DNA from: Lignipirellula cremea
GTDB taxonomy: Bacteria; Planctomycetota; Planctomycetia; Pirellulales; Pirellulaceae
Assembly (NCBI RefSeq): GCF_007751035.1
Contig: NZ_CP036433.1
Span: forward strand, 7,545,001 to 7,609,000
Reading direction: 5' to 3'
Length of the DNA: 64,000 nt
The position numbers and the translations under genes were made by a program. Positions 16,668 to 25,160 of this stretch are shown piece after piece (position 1 is the first letter of the stretch; the number at the start of each line of letters is the position of its first letter). Under the pieces are notes generated by a model. That model was not told where the DNA came from, did not search any database, and saw nothing but the letters and a program-made list of their open reading frames with translations.

Positions 16668-16707
16668 CACGGCGGATACCGATAGCACCAACGCTGGCCG
16701 CGGCGAC

Positions 16708-17727
16708 CTACTTTTTGGTCGGCCGCTGTTGCCGAGACAGCCAGGAGCAGCCGGCGTTTGGCAAGCCTTCGTGGCCGCCGTCAAAAATGGTGACCCGGGC
16801 GGGGCCAGCCTGCCGACGCAGCAGGAAGTCGCGGTTGTACGCTTCATCAAAGCCCTGGTCGGTCGCCCGCGGCTCCTTCAGCTTGCGATCCTGGGTGAGC
16901 TGCTGGATCTCGTCCTCGGAGATCGTCTCCTGCTTGCCTGCTTTGGCGACCACGTTAAAGGCGTCCAGCGTGTGGCGAATCGGCACCGAGCCCGTATGCC
17001 CGTCGTTGACGCCGGCATTCAGATCCAGCAGCAGGTCGCCCGTCTCCTGCAGATGGAACAAGGGACTGCGGGCCCGATACTGGGCGTCGACTTCGGGCGA
17101 AGCGCCGGGCGCTCCGCCGCACGAGGCGTCGACCATTCTTGCGTAGTTCTGCGGCTCGCCGTTCTTCGTATGATGCCGCCGCCAGGCCGCCAGATCGCTA
17201 ATGCCGACCCAGGCCGAAACGGCCGAAAAACGGTCCGGGTGATAGCCGGCCATCAGCATCGACATATGGCCGCCGCCCGAACTGCCGGCCAGATAGATCC
17301 GCTCCCGATCGACCTGGTATTTTTCACAGATGACGTCGATCGCGTCCAAAATATCCTGCCGGGCCAAAGCCGATCCGCACGCCTCGGGATCGTCGTTCCG
17401 GCCGCGAAAGTTGGGGTGCAGATAGATCCAGCCGCGCTGCGCCGCCTGATTCAACCAGGCCTGGTTACTCTGGCGATAGTCACCGCTCCAGGAGTGCAGA
17501 TAAACCAGCAGCGGAGCCGCCTGGGTCGCGGCCGATTCGGGCGCCCAGTACAGCACCGGCTGCGGCTTCCCATCGAGCGAGCTGGTCACCTGCAGCAGGG
17601 TCGTTTTGGCGGGAGCAGCCGCCGGTTCCTCCGCCGCGGCCTGCCCGGCCAGCAGCATCAGGCCGGAAGTAACCGCCACGCTGGCGGCCGTGAGGAGCTT
17701 TCGTCCGGGTCGATTGGATGGGTGCAT
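16708..17727 (-). CDS. Secreted alpha/beta hydrolase (PHB-depolymerase/LpqC-like esterase)
   Basis: 339 residues. A Sec signal peptide ('SVAVTSGLMLLAGQAAAEEP') precedes an alpha/beta hydrolase. The motif 'YLAGSSGGGHMSMLM' is the nucleophile elbow, 'LLVYLHSWSGDY' supplies the oxyanion strand, and 'IFDGGHEG' near the C-terminus carries the catalytic His. An Asp in 'GVNDGHTGSVP' may complete the triad. The pattern resembles secreted esterases of the PHB-depolymerase/feruloyl-esterase group. The ATG at 17727 is chosen because the signal peptide follows directly; the 36 upstream codons look non-coding. Confidence 0.8.
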   Translation of the reverse strand: MHPSNRPGRKLLTAASVAVTSGLMLLAGQAAAEEPAAAPAKTTLLQVTSSLDGKPQPVLYWAPESAATQAAPLLVYLHSWSGDYRQSNQAWLNQAAQRGWIYLHPNFRGRNDDPEACGSALARQDILDAIDVICEKYQVDRERIYLAGSSGGGHMSMLMAGYHPDRFSAVSAWVGISDLAAWRRHHTKNGEPQNYARMVDASCGGAPGASPEVDAQYRARSPLFHLQETGDLLLDLNAGVNDGHTGSVPIRHTLDAFNVVAKAGKQETISEDEIQQLTQDRKLKEPRATDQGFDEAYNRDFLLRRQAGPARVTIFDGGHEGLPNAGCSWLSRQQRPTKK

Positions 17728-17950
17728 GGGGGGTCCCTTTGCTGCTCGTGCTGATGCCTTTGGCCCGTCGCCTTCTGCTTCGCACACGGGACGTGCCCGC
17801 GTGCAACGGATAACGAACGGACGCAGGCCAGTCATGGTGAAAATACGACGTTCCTCTGGCGGGCCAGTATAGTCGGTGCGCCGCCCGGATTCCTGCAGAC
17901 GGAACGAATTACCGCGCGTGTTGCCTGAGCCGTTCCACGCTCAACCGCCG

Positions 17951-18155
17951 GAACGTCGACTTTCACTCGGACCGCGAAAGTAATTACTGCCGCTTTTGGT
18001 TTGGCGGTATTGCGAACCAGCCGACAAAGAAAGTCGCCTTTCGCTCCGCGAATGTACGCGTCCTTTCACGGAGTGAAAGGCGACTGTCCGGCGTCTACTC
18101 TTCCTCAAAACGACGACTGACCGTCGCCTTCCGTCAGTGAAAAGTTTCTCGTTCC
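17951..18155. repeat. Intergenic palindrome cluster 2 (same family as cluster 1)
   Basis: The region contains the long-loop variant at 17960-17980 (CTTTCAC...GCGAAAG), an imperfect TCC-loop hairpin near 18038-18054, and a perfect GGA-loop hairpin at 18062-18080 (CCTTTCAC/GGA/GTGAAAGG). The order matches the other clusters. The final 40 bases share the tail of cluster 1 (CTGACCGT..CTTCCGTCAGT.AAAAG) and stop at the 3' end of the LRR gene. From 17728 to 17950 there is only the upstream region of the esterase gene, with no gene seen. Confidence 0.8.
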
Positions 18156-19445
18156 TTACTCGGCCAGACCGGGGCCGAAGCGACGGACCAGCAGCTCGCG
18201 CGTGGCTGGTTTGATTTCGATCCCGCCCACGTGCAGCATTTCCAGCGAGGCCAGCTGCGACGACTCGGCCAGCGCGAGCAGCCCCTTGTCGCTGAGCGGA
18301 TTCATCCGCAGGTTCAGCACCCGCAGATGGCTCAGATAGGGCGACGCAGCCAGGGCCCGGGCGCCTTCGTCCCCCACGGCGTTATAGCCCAGGTTGAGGT
18401 CGTCGATCTCGCTGCAGTAAGGCGATTCGGCCAGGGCTTTGATGCTCTCGGCTCCCAGCCAGTTGTACTCCAGCCAAAGCACGCGGACCGATTGCATGGC
18501 GGACGACTGCAGCAGGCTGACGATCGGTTCATCATCCAGTCGGTTCCGGGCCAGCAGCAGGTGCGTCAGCCGGGCAGGGGACTTGGCGCGCGCCAGGGCG
18601 GCGACCACTGCCGCCGCCTGGCCGACCTGCCAGGCGCTCAGCATGTGCAGATCGCGGAGCAGGCCCGACTCGATGATTTCTACATGCGTCCGTTCCAGCC
18701 GCAGGTTGCCGCCCAGATCGAGAAACTGCAGCTTCCGCAAAGGACGCCAGTCCAGCAGCGGGGCCGCCGCCTTGTCGTTGAGATCGTTATCGGCCAGGTC
18801 CAGCCACCGCAGCTTGCGCAGATGGGGCGAGCTGCAGATCGCCTTGACCCCGGCCGCGCCGATCGCATTCTGTGACAGCCCCAGATGCGTAAGCTTCGAC
18901 AGGGCAGGGGAGCGCGTTAGCGCCAGGGCGTCTTCGTGCGTCAGCTTCAGGTTACATAAATGCAGCCCCCGCAACCGGAACAGATCGCGGGCTTCCAGCA
19001 CTTCGTGCAGGCTGCCGGGCGTCGCCTTTTCCAAACGCACTTGCCGCAGCAGCGTACGGGAAAATACCTTCTCTTGTTCCCGGGCAAACGCGGCGCAATC
19101 GGCAAAGGTGGCCGCCTCCAGAAAGCCGCGGAGGAAGAGCATCGGGTGCGGATGGAAAACGTGGTTCAGCGACCACGGATCAATGCCCCATTCCATACCG
19201 TCAAACTGCGGTGCGGCGTCGATCCAGGCGGCTTCGTACTCCTGCAGCATCATCGCTTCGCGAATCTGCAGCAGCGGGAGGGCCGGCTCTTCGGCCCGCA
19301 CCCGGGACAGCTCGCACTGCAGGCGGATGAACTCGCCGCGCGGGTCGCCCCAATCTTCGCACCAGTCTCCATACGCCAGACGCGGAGGATCGGCGTCGGG
19401 CTCCGCCCTGATCGCGGCCAGCAGCTCCTGTTCTCGACTATCCAT
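18156..19445 (-). CDS. TIGR02996-domain leucine-rich-repeat protein
   Basis: 429 residues. The N-terminus ('LLAAIRAEPDADPPRLAYGDWCEDWGDPRGEFIRLQ') is the TIGR02996 repeat-companion domain, typical of Planctomycetes and Gemmatimonadetes. The rest is a series of ribonuclease-inhibitor-like leucine-rich repeats, with units such as 'LRKLRWLDLADNDLNDKAA', 'VRVLWLEYNWLGAESIKAL' and 'IDDLNLGYNAVGDEGARAL'. No signal peptide or catalytic motif is visible, so a cytoplasmic protein-binding role is likely. It is transcribed leftwards into palindrome cluster 2. Confidence 0.85.
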   Translation of the reverse strand: MDSREQELLAAIRAEPDADPPRLAYGDWCEDWGDPRGEFIRLQCELSRVRAEEPALPLLQIREAMMLQEYEAAWIDAAPQFDGMEWGIDPWSLNHVFHPHPMLFLRGFLEAATFADCAAFAREQEKVFSRTLLRQVRLEKATPGSLHEVLEARDLFRLRGLHLCNLKLTHEDALALTRSPALSKLTHLGLSQNAIGAAGVKAICSSPHLRKLRWLDLADNDLNDKAAAPLLDWRPLRKLQFLDLGGNLRLERTHVEIIESGLLRDLHMLSAWQVGQAAAVVAALARAKSPARLTHLLLARNRLDDEPIVSLLQSSAMQSVRVLWLEYNWLGAESIKALAESPYCSEIDDLNLGYNAVGDEGARALAASPYLSHLRVLNLRMNPLSDKGLLALAESSQLASLEMLHVGGIEIKPATRELLVRRFGPGLAE

Positions 19446-19508
19446 CAGCGGCGATCGGTTAGGCAGGTTCGTCGATTGAAGAGAAAAGACCGGCAGTGCG
19501 AACGCCCC

Positions 19509-20990
19509 CTACATACGGGCGATCAGCTCCAGGCAGATACGTTTGACGTCGGCCGGATTGACGTTGGGGTTCTTCTTCTTCGCCTGGCCAATGAGCGCCC
19601 CGACGGCCTGCATTTTGCCGGCCTGCACGTCGGCGATCGTTTTGGGATTGGCGTCCAGCAACTCCTGGCAGAGCGTTTCCAGCGCGGAGTCGTCGACCTG
19701 CTCGATCCCCAGCGACTTCATCGCCTGGGCGGCTGACTCGCCATGGGCCAGCATGTGGGCGAATACGTCTTTCGCCTTGGTGTTGTCCAGGTCACCCTGC
19801 TCGACCAGTTTGAGCAACTCGCCCAGGCCAGCGGCCGTGAGCGGGAACTGCTCGATCGTGAGGCTCATTTCGTTCAGCGTGCGGAGCACATCCTGCTGCA
19901 GCCAGTTACTGGCCCGCCGCGGGTCGCCCGAAGCGGCCGCCAGCGTTTCATAGTAGTCGACGACGGCCCGTCCCTGGTTGACGATGACGTCGGCGTCGTA
20001 CGCTTTCAGTTCGTACTGCGATTCCAGACGGGACCGCAATGCCGCTGGCAGTTCGCCCAGCGCCTGGCGGACGGCTTCGACCTCTTCCGGCGAGACGACG
20101 ACCGGGACCAGGTCGGGATCGGGGAAGTAACGGTAATCGCTCGACTCTTCTTTGCTGCGTTGCAAGCGGGTGCGCTGGGCCGCATCGTCCCAGCCCGAGG
20201 TCTGCTTGCTGACGCCCGGGTCGCCCAGTTTGCGACCCGTATCGCACCACTCGTGGTACTGGCGATCGACTTCGTAGGTCAGCGCGCGTTCGACCGCGCG
20301 GAAGCTGTTGAGGTTCTTCACCTCGACAATCGGCGTGGCGATTTTGCCGCCGTCGGTTTCAATGTGCAGGTTCACGTTGGCGTCGACCCGCAGGCTGCCT
20401 TCCTGCATGTTGCAGTCCGACACGCCCAGGTACATGAGCAGCAGCTTGAGCTCTGTTAAATAGGCTTTGGCCTCGGCCGCGCTGCGCAGGTCAGGCTGCG
20501 TGACAATTTCCAGCAGCGGCGTGCCGGTGCGGTTGAGGTCAATCCGCGTGTCGGACTTGCCTGCCGCTTCATCGTGCATGCTTTTGCCGGCGTCTTCTTC
20601 CAGGTGCGCACGGATAATGCCGATGCGCCGCACGTCGTCCGGGTTGAGCGGATCGGCGATCTCCAGCCAGCCGTCTTCCGACATCGGCAGGTCGAACTGG
20701 CTGATCTGATAGCCTTTGGGCAGGTCCGGATAGTAGTACTGCTTGCGATCCCACTTGGTGAACTCGGGGATACGGCAGTTCAGCGCGACGGCCGTTTTGA
20801 CCGACAGCCGAAAAGCCTCCGCGTTCATGACAGGCAGCGCCCCTGGCGAGCCGGTGCAGACCGGGCAGGTTTGCGTATTGGGCGGTTCGCCAAAGGTCGT
20901 GCTGCAGCGGCAAAACAGCTTGCTTTCCGTCAGCAGTTGGACGTGCGTTTCCAGGCCAATGATGACCGTAAAGGGATGGTCGTAGCTCAC
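19509..20990 (-). CDS. gatB: Aspartyl/glutamyl-tRNA(Asn/Gln) amidotransferase subunit B
   Basis: 493 residues. GatB phosphorylates and amidates Glu-tRNA(Gln) or Asp-tRNA(Asn) together with GatA and GatC. Family signatures are '[11 protein letters not shown]', the zinc-site cysteines in '[10 protein letters not shown]' and '[16 protein letters not shown]', and '[14 protein letters not shown]'. The C-terminal YqeY-like tail includes '[20 protein letters not shown]'. The open frame extends upstream, but translation most likely starts at the GTG at 20990, which overlaps the gatA stop (GTGA, 4 bp) and gives the usual length. The overlap implies translational coupling. Confidence 0.95.
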   Translation of the reverse strand: MSYDHPFTVIIGLETHVQLLTESKLFCRCSTTFGEPPNTQTCPVCTGSPGALPVMNAEAFRLSVKTAVALNCRIPEFTKWDRKQYYYPDLPKGYQISQFDLPMSEDGWLEIADPLNPDDVRRIGIIRAHLEEDAGKSMHDEAAGKSDTRIDLNRTGTPLLEIVTQPDLRSAAEAKAYLTELKLLLMYLGVSDCNMQEGSLRVDANVNLHIETDGGKIATPIVEVKNLNSFRAVERALTYEVDRQYHEWCDTGRKLGDPGVSKQTSGWDDAAQRTRLQRSKEESSDYRYFPDPDLVPVVVSPEEVEAVRQALGELPAALRSRLESQYELKAYDADVIVNQGRAVVDYYETLAAASGDPRRASNWLQQDVLRTLNEMSLTIEQFPLTAAGLGELLKLVEQGDLDNTKAKDVFAHMLAHGESAAQAMKSLGIEQVDDSALETLCQELLDANPKTIADVQAGKMQAVGALIGQAKKKNPNVNPADVKRICLELIARM

Positions 20991-22519
20991 AGCGAGGGCC
21001 TCCGTGTATGCCAGTCCGTCGTTTGCTGGAACATGTGGGCCGCTCGCAGCAAGCGATCTTCCGCCAGCGGCGGCGCCTGTAACTGCAGGCCGATCGGCAA
21101 TCCGCCCGAGGAAAAACCGCATGGCACGGAAATACCGGCGACGCCCGACAGGTTGGCCCCCACCGTATACAGATCGACCAGATACATGGCCAGCGGGTCT
21201 TCCGTCTTTTCCCCCAGCGGAAAGGCAGGCGTCGGCGAGACGGGCCCCGCCAGCAGATCGACCTGCTGGAACGCGGCGTCGTAATCGTTGCGAATCAGCC
21301 GTCGCACCTGCAGAGCCTTCACGTAGTAGGCGTCTTTATAACCCGCGCTCAGGGCGTAAGTTCCCAGCATGATGCGGCGTTTGACTTCGTCGCCCAGTCC
21401 TTCGGCCCGGCTGCGGCGATACATGCGGACCAGCGGGCTGTCGATCGCTTCCGGATCACGCCCCGCCTGGACGGCCGCCTTCCGTTCGGCGTCGAGCTCG
21501 GCCCGCATCGCTTGCTCATCGGTCCGATAGCCGTAATGGGCGCCGTCGTAACGGGCCAGATTGCTTGAGGCTTCACTCGATCCGACCAGATAATACGCAG
21601 CGATCCCGTACTTGCCATGCGGCAAAGAGACGTCGACCACCGTGGCGCCGAGCGATTCATACACGCGGACTGCTTCGCGGACGGACGCTTCGACTTCGGC
21701 GTCGAGCCCTTCGCCAAAGTGCTCCCGCACCACGCCGATCCGCAGGTTCGCCAGCGGTTGATCCAGCGATTGCGTAAAAGAGGGCGTTTCGGCGTCGGCA
21801 GACGTGGAATCGTGCAGGTCGTGCCCCGCCAGCGTTTCCAGCATCAGGGCCGCATCGGCCGCCGTGCGGGTCAACGGCCCGATCTGATCCAGGCTGCTGG
21901 CGAACGCCACCAGGCCATACCGGCTGATCCGGCCATAGGTGGGCTTCAAACCGGTCACGCCGCACAGTCCCGCCGGCTGGCGGATCGAGCCGCCCGTATC
22001 GCTGCCAATCGCGACCGGGGCCATGGAAGCCGCCACACAGGCGGCGGAGCCGCCGCTGGAACCGCCAGGCGTGCGGGTCGTATCCCACGGGTTTCGCGTG
22101 ACGCCCAGAGCGCTGTTCTCGGTCGATCCGCCCATGGCGAACTCGTCGAGGTTCGTCTTCCCCAGCAGCACGGCGTCGGCGGCAAGCAGTTTCTCAACGA
22201 CGGTGGCGTTATACGGCGGCCGATAGTGCTCCAGCATTTTCGACGCACAGGTGGTCGGTTCGCCCGCCACGCAGATATTATCCTTCACCGCGACCGGCAA
22301 GCCGGCCAGCGGACCGAGCTTCTCGCCCGCCCGACGTCGGCGATCAACATCGCCCGCCCTGGCAAGGGCCGCGTCGCGATCCACGCGCAAGAACGCGCCG
22401 ATTTGCTGGTCGTGTCGCTCGATCTGATCGAGAAAGGCGGTCGTCACCTCGACCGCTGTGGCCGAGCCCGCCTCCATCTCGCGAAGCAACTCCAAGGCCG
22501 TCAATTCCGTAAGCGTCAT
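20987..22519 (-). CDS. gatA: Aspartyl/glutamyl-tRNA(Asn/Gln) amidotransferase subunit A
   Basis: 510 residues. This amidase-signature protein releases ammonia from glutamine for GatB. The Ser-cisSer-Lys triad is visible: Lys in 'LPVAVKDNI', cis-Ser in 'TPGGSSGGSAA' and the nucleophile Ser in 'SDTGGSIRQPAG'. The start at 22519 ('MTLTELTALELL') is favoured over the frame opening at 22537 because it matches family N-termini. The gene is first in a gatA-gatB operon with a GTGA overlap. gatC is not directly upstream and must lie elsewhere. Confidence 0.95.
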   Translation of the reverse strand: MTLTELTALELLREMEAGSATAVEVTTAFLDQIERHDQQIGAFLRVDRDAALARAGDVDRRRRAGEKLGPLAGLPVAVKDNICVAGEPTTCASKMLEHYRPPYNATVVEKLLAADAVLLGKTNLDEFAMGGSTENSALGVTRNPWDTTRTPGGSSGGSAACVAASMAPVAIGSDTGGSIRQPAGLCGVTGLKPTYGRISRYGLVAFASSLDQIGPLTRTAADAALMLETLAGHDLHDSTSADAETPSFTQSLDQPLANLRIGVVREHFGEGLDAEVEASVREAVRVYESLGATVVDVSLPHGKYGIAAYYLVGSSEASSNLARYDGAHYGYRTDEQAMRAELDAERKAAVQAGRDPEAIDSPLVRMYRRSRAEGLGDEVKRRIMLGTYALSAGYKDAYYVKALQVRRLIRNDYDAAFQQVDLLAGPVSPTPAFPLGEKTEDPLAMYLVDLYTVGANLSGVAGISVPCGFSSGGLPIGLQLQAPPLAEDRLLRAAHMFQQTTDWHTRRPSL

Positions 22520-22886
22520 TCCACAGCGCCAAACCACATTGCCAGAAACTCAAAAACCCCAACCCAGCGACAAATTTACACCGATCCCCGTCCCCGAACC
22601 AGGGGCAGGCTCCCGGCACGCCGCTGGTCGCCAGGAAACGCGGGGATTGAGACGCGATGCAACACCGCCAGCAGGATGAACGGATAAAAGGGGGGATGCC
22701 TTGCACCAAAACAGGACGAAAACGGGAGAATCAGCCGCCTACACCGCTATCCATGCAGTTATTCTGCAAAAAACGACGTCAAAACGGCCACAACACACGA
22801 TTTCACTCCCAGGGAACCGCATATACTAAATAAAGGGTCCGAACGATGCCGATCCTGCGTGACGGGCAAACGGAGAAAGATGACCG
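22520..22886. other. Divergent intergenic region between gatA and the RloA-like gene
   Basis: The region separates leftward gatA from the rightward RloA/RloB pair. I looked for gatC here and saw no frame of the right length or motif. Most of it is non-coding, and the half nearest the RloA-like gene is AT-richer. A possible -10 element for that gene is listed separately. No tRNA or terminator was recognised. Confidence 0.5.
22822..22827 (+). promoter_or_regulatory. Possible -10 element for the RloA/RloB operon
   Basis: TATACT lies about 60 bp upstream of the ATPase ATG in an AT-rich stretch. The best -35 candidate (TTTCAC at 22801) is weak and only 15 bp away, so the call rests mainly on the -10 hexamer. 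Confidence 0.25.
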
Positions 22887-24125
22887 ATGCTGATCGAATT
22901 CCGAGTCGAGAATTACCGCTCCCTGCGCGACGAGCAAGCCATCACCTTCGAAGCCAGCAACGTCGGCGATGCAAACGACCCCCGACCGCGAAAGGTTCCG
23001 GGCCACGACACGGCCCTGCTGCCCGCCGTGGTCCTCTACGGCGCTAACGCCAGCGGCAAGAGTAACGTGTTATACGCAATGGCGTTCATGCGAGATACAG
23101 TGCAGGCTTCGCAACGATTCTGGGAACCCGAAGGCGGCATTCCGCGCTCGGCATTCGCCTGGGGCGACAGTGCGCAGTCCCCATCGATGCTTGAAGCGAC
23201 ATTCCTGGTTGACGAAACGAAATATGTGTATGGATTCGTTGTTGATGATGAAGTCGTGAAAGAAGAGTGGCTGTACTCCTGGCCAAAAAACCGCAAACAG
23301 GTCTGGCTGGAACGCGATGGCATGCAGTTCAAATTCGGCGAACATCTCAAAGGGCCCAATGGATCGGTGAAGGAGGTCACACGAGTCAATTCGCTCTATC
23401 TGTCCGCAGCAGCGCAGCAAGGACACGAACAATTGACGCCCATCTATGCTTGGTTTCGCGGAGTCTCGCCTTGGAATGTTGGTGGGCGTATTCCAAATGC
23501 ATCTCGTCGTTTCGAAATTCCACGGGGACTTAACCTTGCTGTCAAGCAGAGCGATCGTTCGCTGGAACGAATACAGGCCCTCCTGAGTGCAGCTGACTTC
23601 GGAATTGTTGGCATCCGGCAGGAGAAATTCGGCTTAGATACCAGTCGTCATTTTTCGCGATTCATGCTGCAGCATCGGAGCAACAATGAAGATGCGTGGC
23701 TACCACTTGAGGATGAGTCCGACGGAACAAAAACCCTGTTTAATCTATCGCCTTACCTTTTCGATGCCCTCGACACAGGCAGCCTTCTCCTGGTCGACGA
23801 ATTAGAATCTAGCCTGCATCCGCTACTCGCCCTGGCCATCGTTAAGATGTTCAACTCGCCAGAATCAAACCCGCTTAACGCCCAGCTGCTCTTTACGACG
23901 CATGACACGAACTTGCTGAGTCCTGTAGTTGGCGAGCCGCCGTTTCGTCGTGACCAGATCTGGTTTACCGAGAAAGACGATAACGGGGCGTCAAACCTCT
24001 ACCCGTTGACCGATTTTAAGCCTCGCAACTCGGAAAACATCGAGCGTGGATATCTCCAGGGTCGATACGGCGCTATCCCCTATCTCGGCGACATGACCTG
24101 GATCGCGGAGAAGAAAAATGGGTAG
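22887..24125 (+). CDS. RloA/AbiLi-like AAA (ABC-type) ATPase, likely defence component
   Basis: 412 residues. The N-terminus 'LIEFRVENYRSLRDEQAITFEASN' is the usual opening of COG1106/OLD-like ATPases. Walker A is 'YGANASGKSN' (residues 51-60), a signature-like 'EDESDGTKTLF' precedes Walker B 'LLLVDELESSLHP' (about 296-308), and 'LLFTTHDTNLL' supplies the switch His. With the overlapping RloB-like gene it matches the two-gene architecture of RloA/RloB and lactococcal AbiL (AbiLi/AbiLii), where an ATPase and a Toprim-like protein act in phage resistance. A GGAGAA site lies 9 bases before the ATG. By eye the gene is AT-richer than its neighbours, which fits acquisition by transfer. Confidence 0.85.
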   Translation: MLIEFRVENYRSLRDEQAITFEASNVGDANDPRPRKVPGHDTALLPAVVLYGANASGKSNVLYAMAFMRDTVQASQRFWEPEGGIPRSAFAWGDSAQSPSMLEATFLVDETKYVYGFVVDDEVVKEEWLYSWPKNRKQVWLERDGMQFKFGEHLKGPNGSVKEVTRVNSLYLSAAAQQGHEQLTPIYAWFRGVSPWNVGGRIPNASRRFEIPRGLNLAVKQSDRSLERIQALLSAADFGIVGIRQEKFGLDTSRHFSRFMLQHRSNNEDAWLPLEDESDGTKTLFNLSPYLFDALDTGSLLLVDELESSLHPLLALAIVKMFNSPESNPLNAQLLFTTHDTNLLSPVVGEPPFRRDQIWFTEKDDNGASNLYPLTDFKPRNSENIERGYLQGRYGAIPYLGDMTWIAEKKNG

Positions 24126-24741
24126 ACGAGATAAGCCGCGACGGCCAGCAAGGCCAATTCCTTTCAAAGATCCAAAACCGCGAATCCTCGTCCTTTCCGA
24201 AGGCGAAGTTACGGAGGTCCAGTATCTCAACGGGTTTGCCGAGGCCTGTGAAAATCCGCGGGTTGACGTCGAAACTATTCCAGCTGCGGGCGTTCCCCGC
24301 ACGATCGTCAAAGAGTGCAAAAGACGCAAAAGAGAGGCAGAGGACGAAGCCCGGCGCAAGGAGGACGACAACCTGCGCTATGACGAAGTCTGGGCCGTCT
24401 TTGATATCGACGAGCATCCGCACATCCCCGACGCCATGCAGATGGCGGAGGCGAATGATATCCGGCTCGCCATTTCCAGCCCCTGTATTGAACTTTGGCT
24501 GTACCTGCACTTACGTTCGCAACCGGGCCCACAGGACCGACACCAAATGCTGGCGAAAATGAAAGAATGTATCGCTGGCTACGACAAGACAGTCAATTAT
24601 GCCGACTACGCTAAGGGCTATGAAGATGCAAAGAGGCGGGCTGCACAGCTGGAAAAAACGCCGCCAGCAAAAAATGACCCCGTCCCCAATCCGTCTACCG
24701 GCGTCTGGCGGTTAACGGAGAGCATCCAGCAAGGGTCGTAG
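24118..24741 (+). CDS. rloB: RloB/AbiLii-like Toprim-fold protein
   Basis: 207 residues. The basic N-terminus leads into 'RILVLSEGEVTEVQYL', an RloB signature with the conserved Glu of a Toprim fold. A DxD-type motif appears in 'VWAVFDIDEHP' (around residues 91-101), and 'LAISSPCIELWLYLH' is the third conserved block. These are the metal-binding elements expected of a Toprim nuclease-like protein. The start overlaps the end of the ATPase gene by 8 bp, so the two are translated together. The antiviral role is inferred from family and pairing, not shown by the sequence. Confidence 0.85.
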   Translation: MGRRDKPRRPARPIPFKDPKPRILVLSEGEVTEVQYLNGFAEACENPRVDVETIPAAGVPRTIVKECKRRKREAEDEARRKEDDNLRYDEVWAVFDIDEHPHIPDAMQMAEANDIRLAISSPCIELWLYLHLRSQPGPQDRHQMLAKMKECIAGYDKTVNYADYAKGYEDAKRRAAQLEKTPPAKNDPVPNPSTGVWRLTESIQQGS

Positions 24742-24776
24742 GCGATCCTTCCGCGAGTGAGCCTGCGTCTCGTCCC

Positions 24777-25160
24777 TCACTCCCCGTCCGGCGTTCCGCC
24801 TTGATCTTTGGGCCCGTAGCGGCCGCGATACTCGGCGGCGGGGTACTTGAGTTTGTTCTTCACCATCTTGTCACGCATGATGGTCGCGACGTCCAGGTTC
24901 AGCTCGTTGGCGATCGCCAGGGCGTAACACAGAACGTCGGCTAACTCTTCGCCAACCGCCGCCAGCTCATTAGGGTCGTCGCCGATCGCGCGGGAGGCTT
25001 CTGGCGTGATCCACTGGAAATGCTCCATCAGCTCGGCCGCTTCGATCGAGAGCGCCATGCTCAGGTTCTTCGGCGCATGGAACTGCTGCCAGTCCCGGGC
25101 GTCGACGAACTGGCGAACCATCTCCCGTAAATCATGAACCGAGGTTTGCGAGTCGCTCAT
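24777..25160 (-). CDS. MazG-like nucleotide pyrophosphohydrolase (RS21-C6/dCTPase-type)
   Basis: 127 residues, the size of single-domain all-alpha NTP pyrophosphohydrolases. The metal-binding pattern is visible in 'LSIEAAELMEHFQW' (ExxE) and 'VGEELADVLCYALAIANELNLD' (EExxD). The C-terminal 'KMVKNKLKYPAAEYRGRYG' is common in the RS21-C6/DCTPP1 group, which hydrolyses dCTP or modified dNTPs. The start lies 29 bp inside the 3' end of the upstream DapA-like gene, so the two form an operon. It converges on the RloB-like gene, which lies on the other strand and is probably unrelated. Confidence 0.88.
   Translation of the reverse strand: MSDSQTSVHDLREMVRQFVDARDWQQFHAPKNLSMALSIEAAELMEHFQWITPEASRAIGDDPNELAAVGEELADVLCYALAIANELNLDVATIMRDKMVKNKLKYPAAEYRGRYGPKDQGGTPDGE

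Noticed and set aside
22520-22886. Search for gatC upstream of gatA
   Set aside because: No frame of about 95 codons with GatC-like helices is present on the minus strand.
24777-25160. MazG-like gene as a third defence component beside RloA/RloB
   Set aside because: It is on the opposite strand and overlaps the DapA-like gene by 29 bp, so it belongs to that operon.
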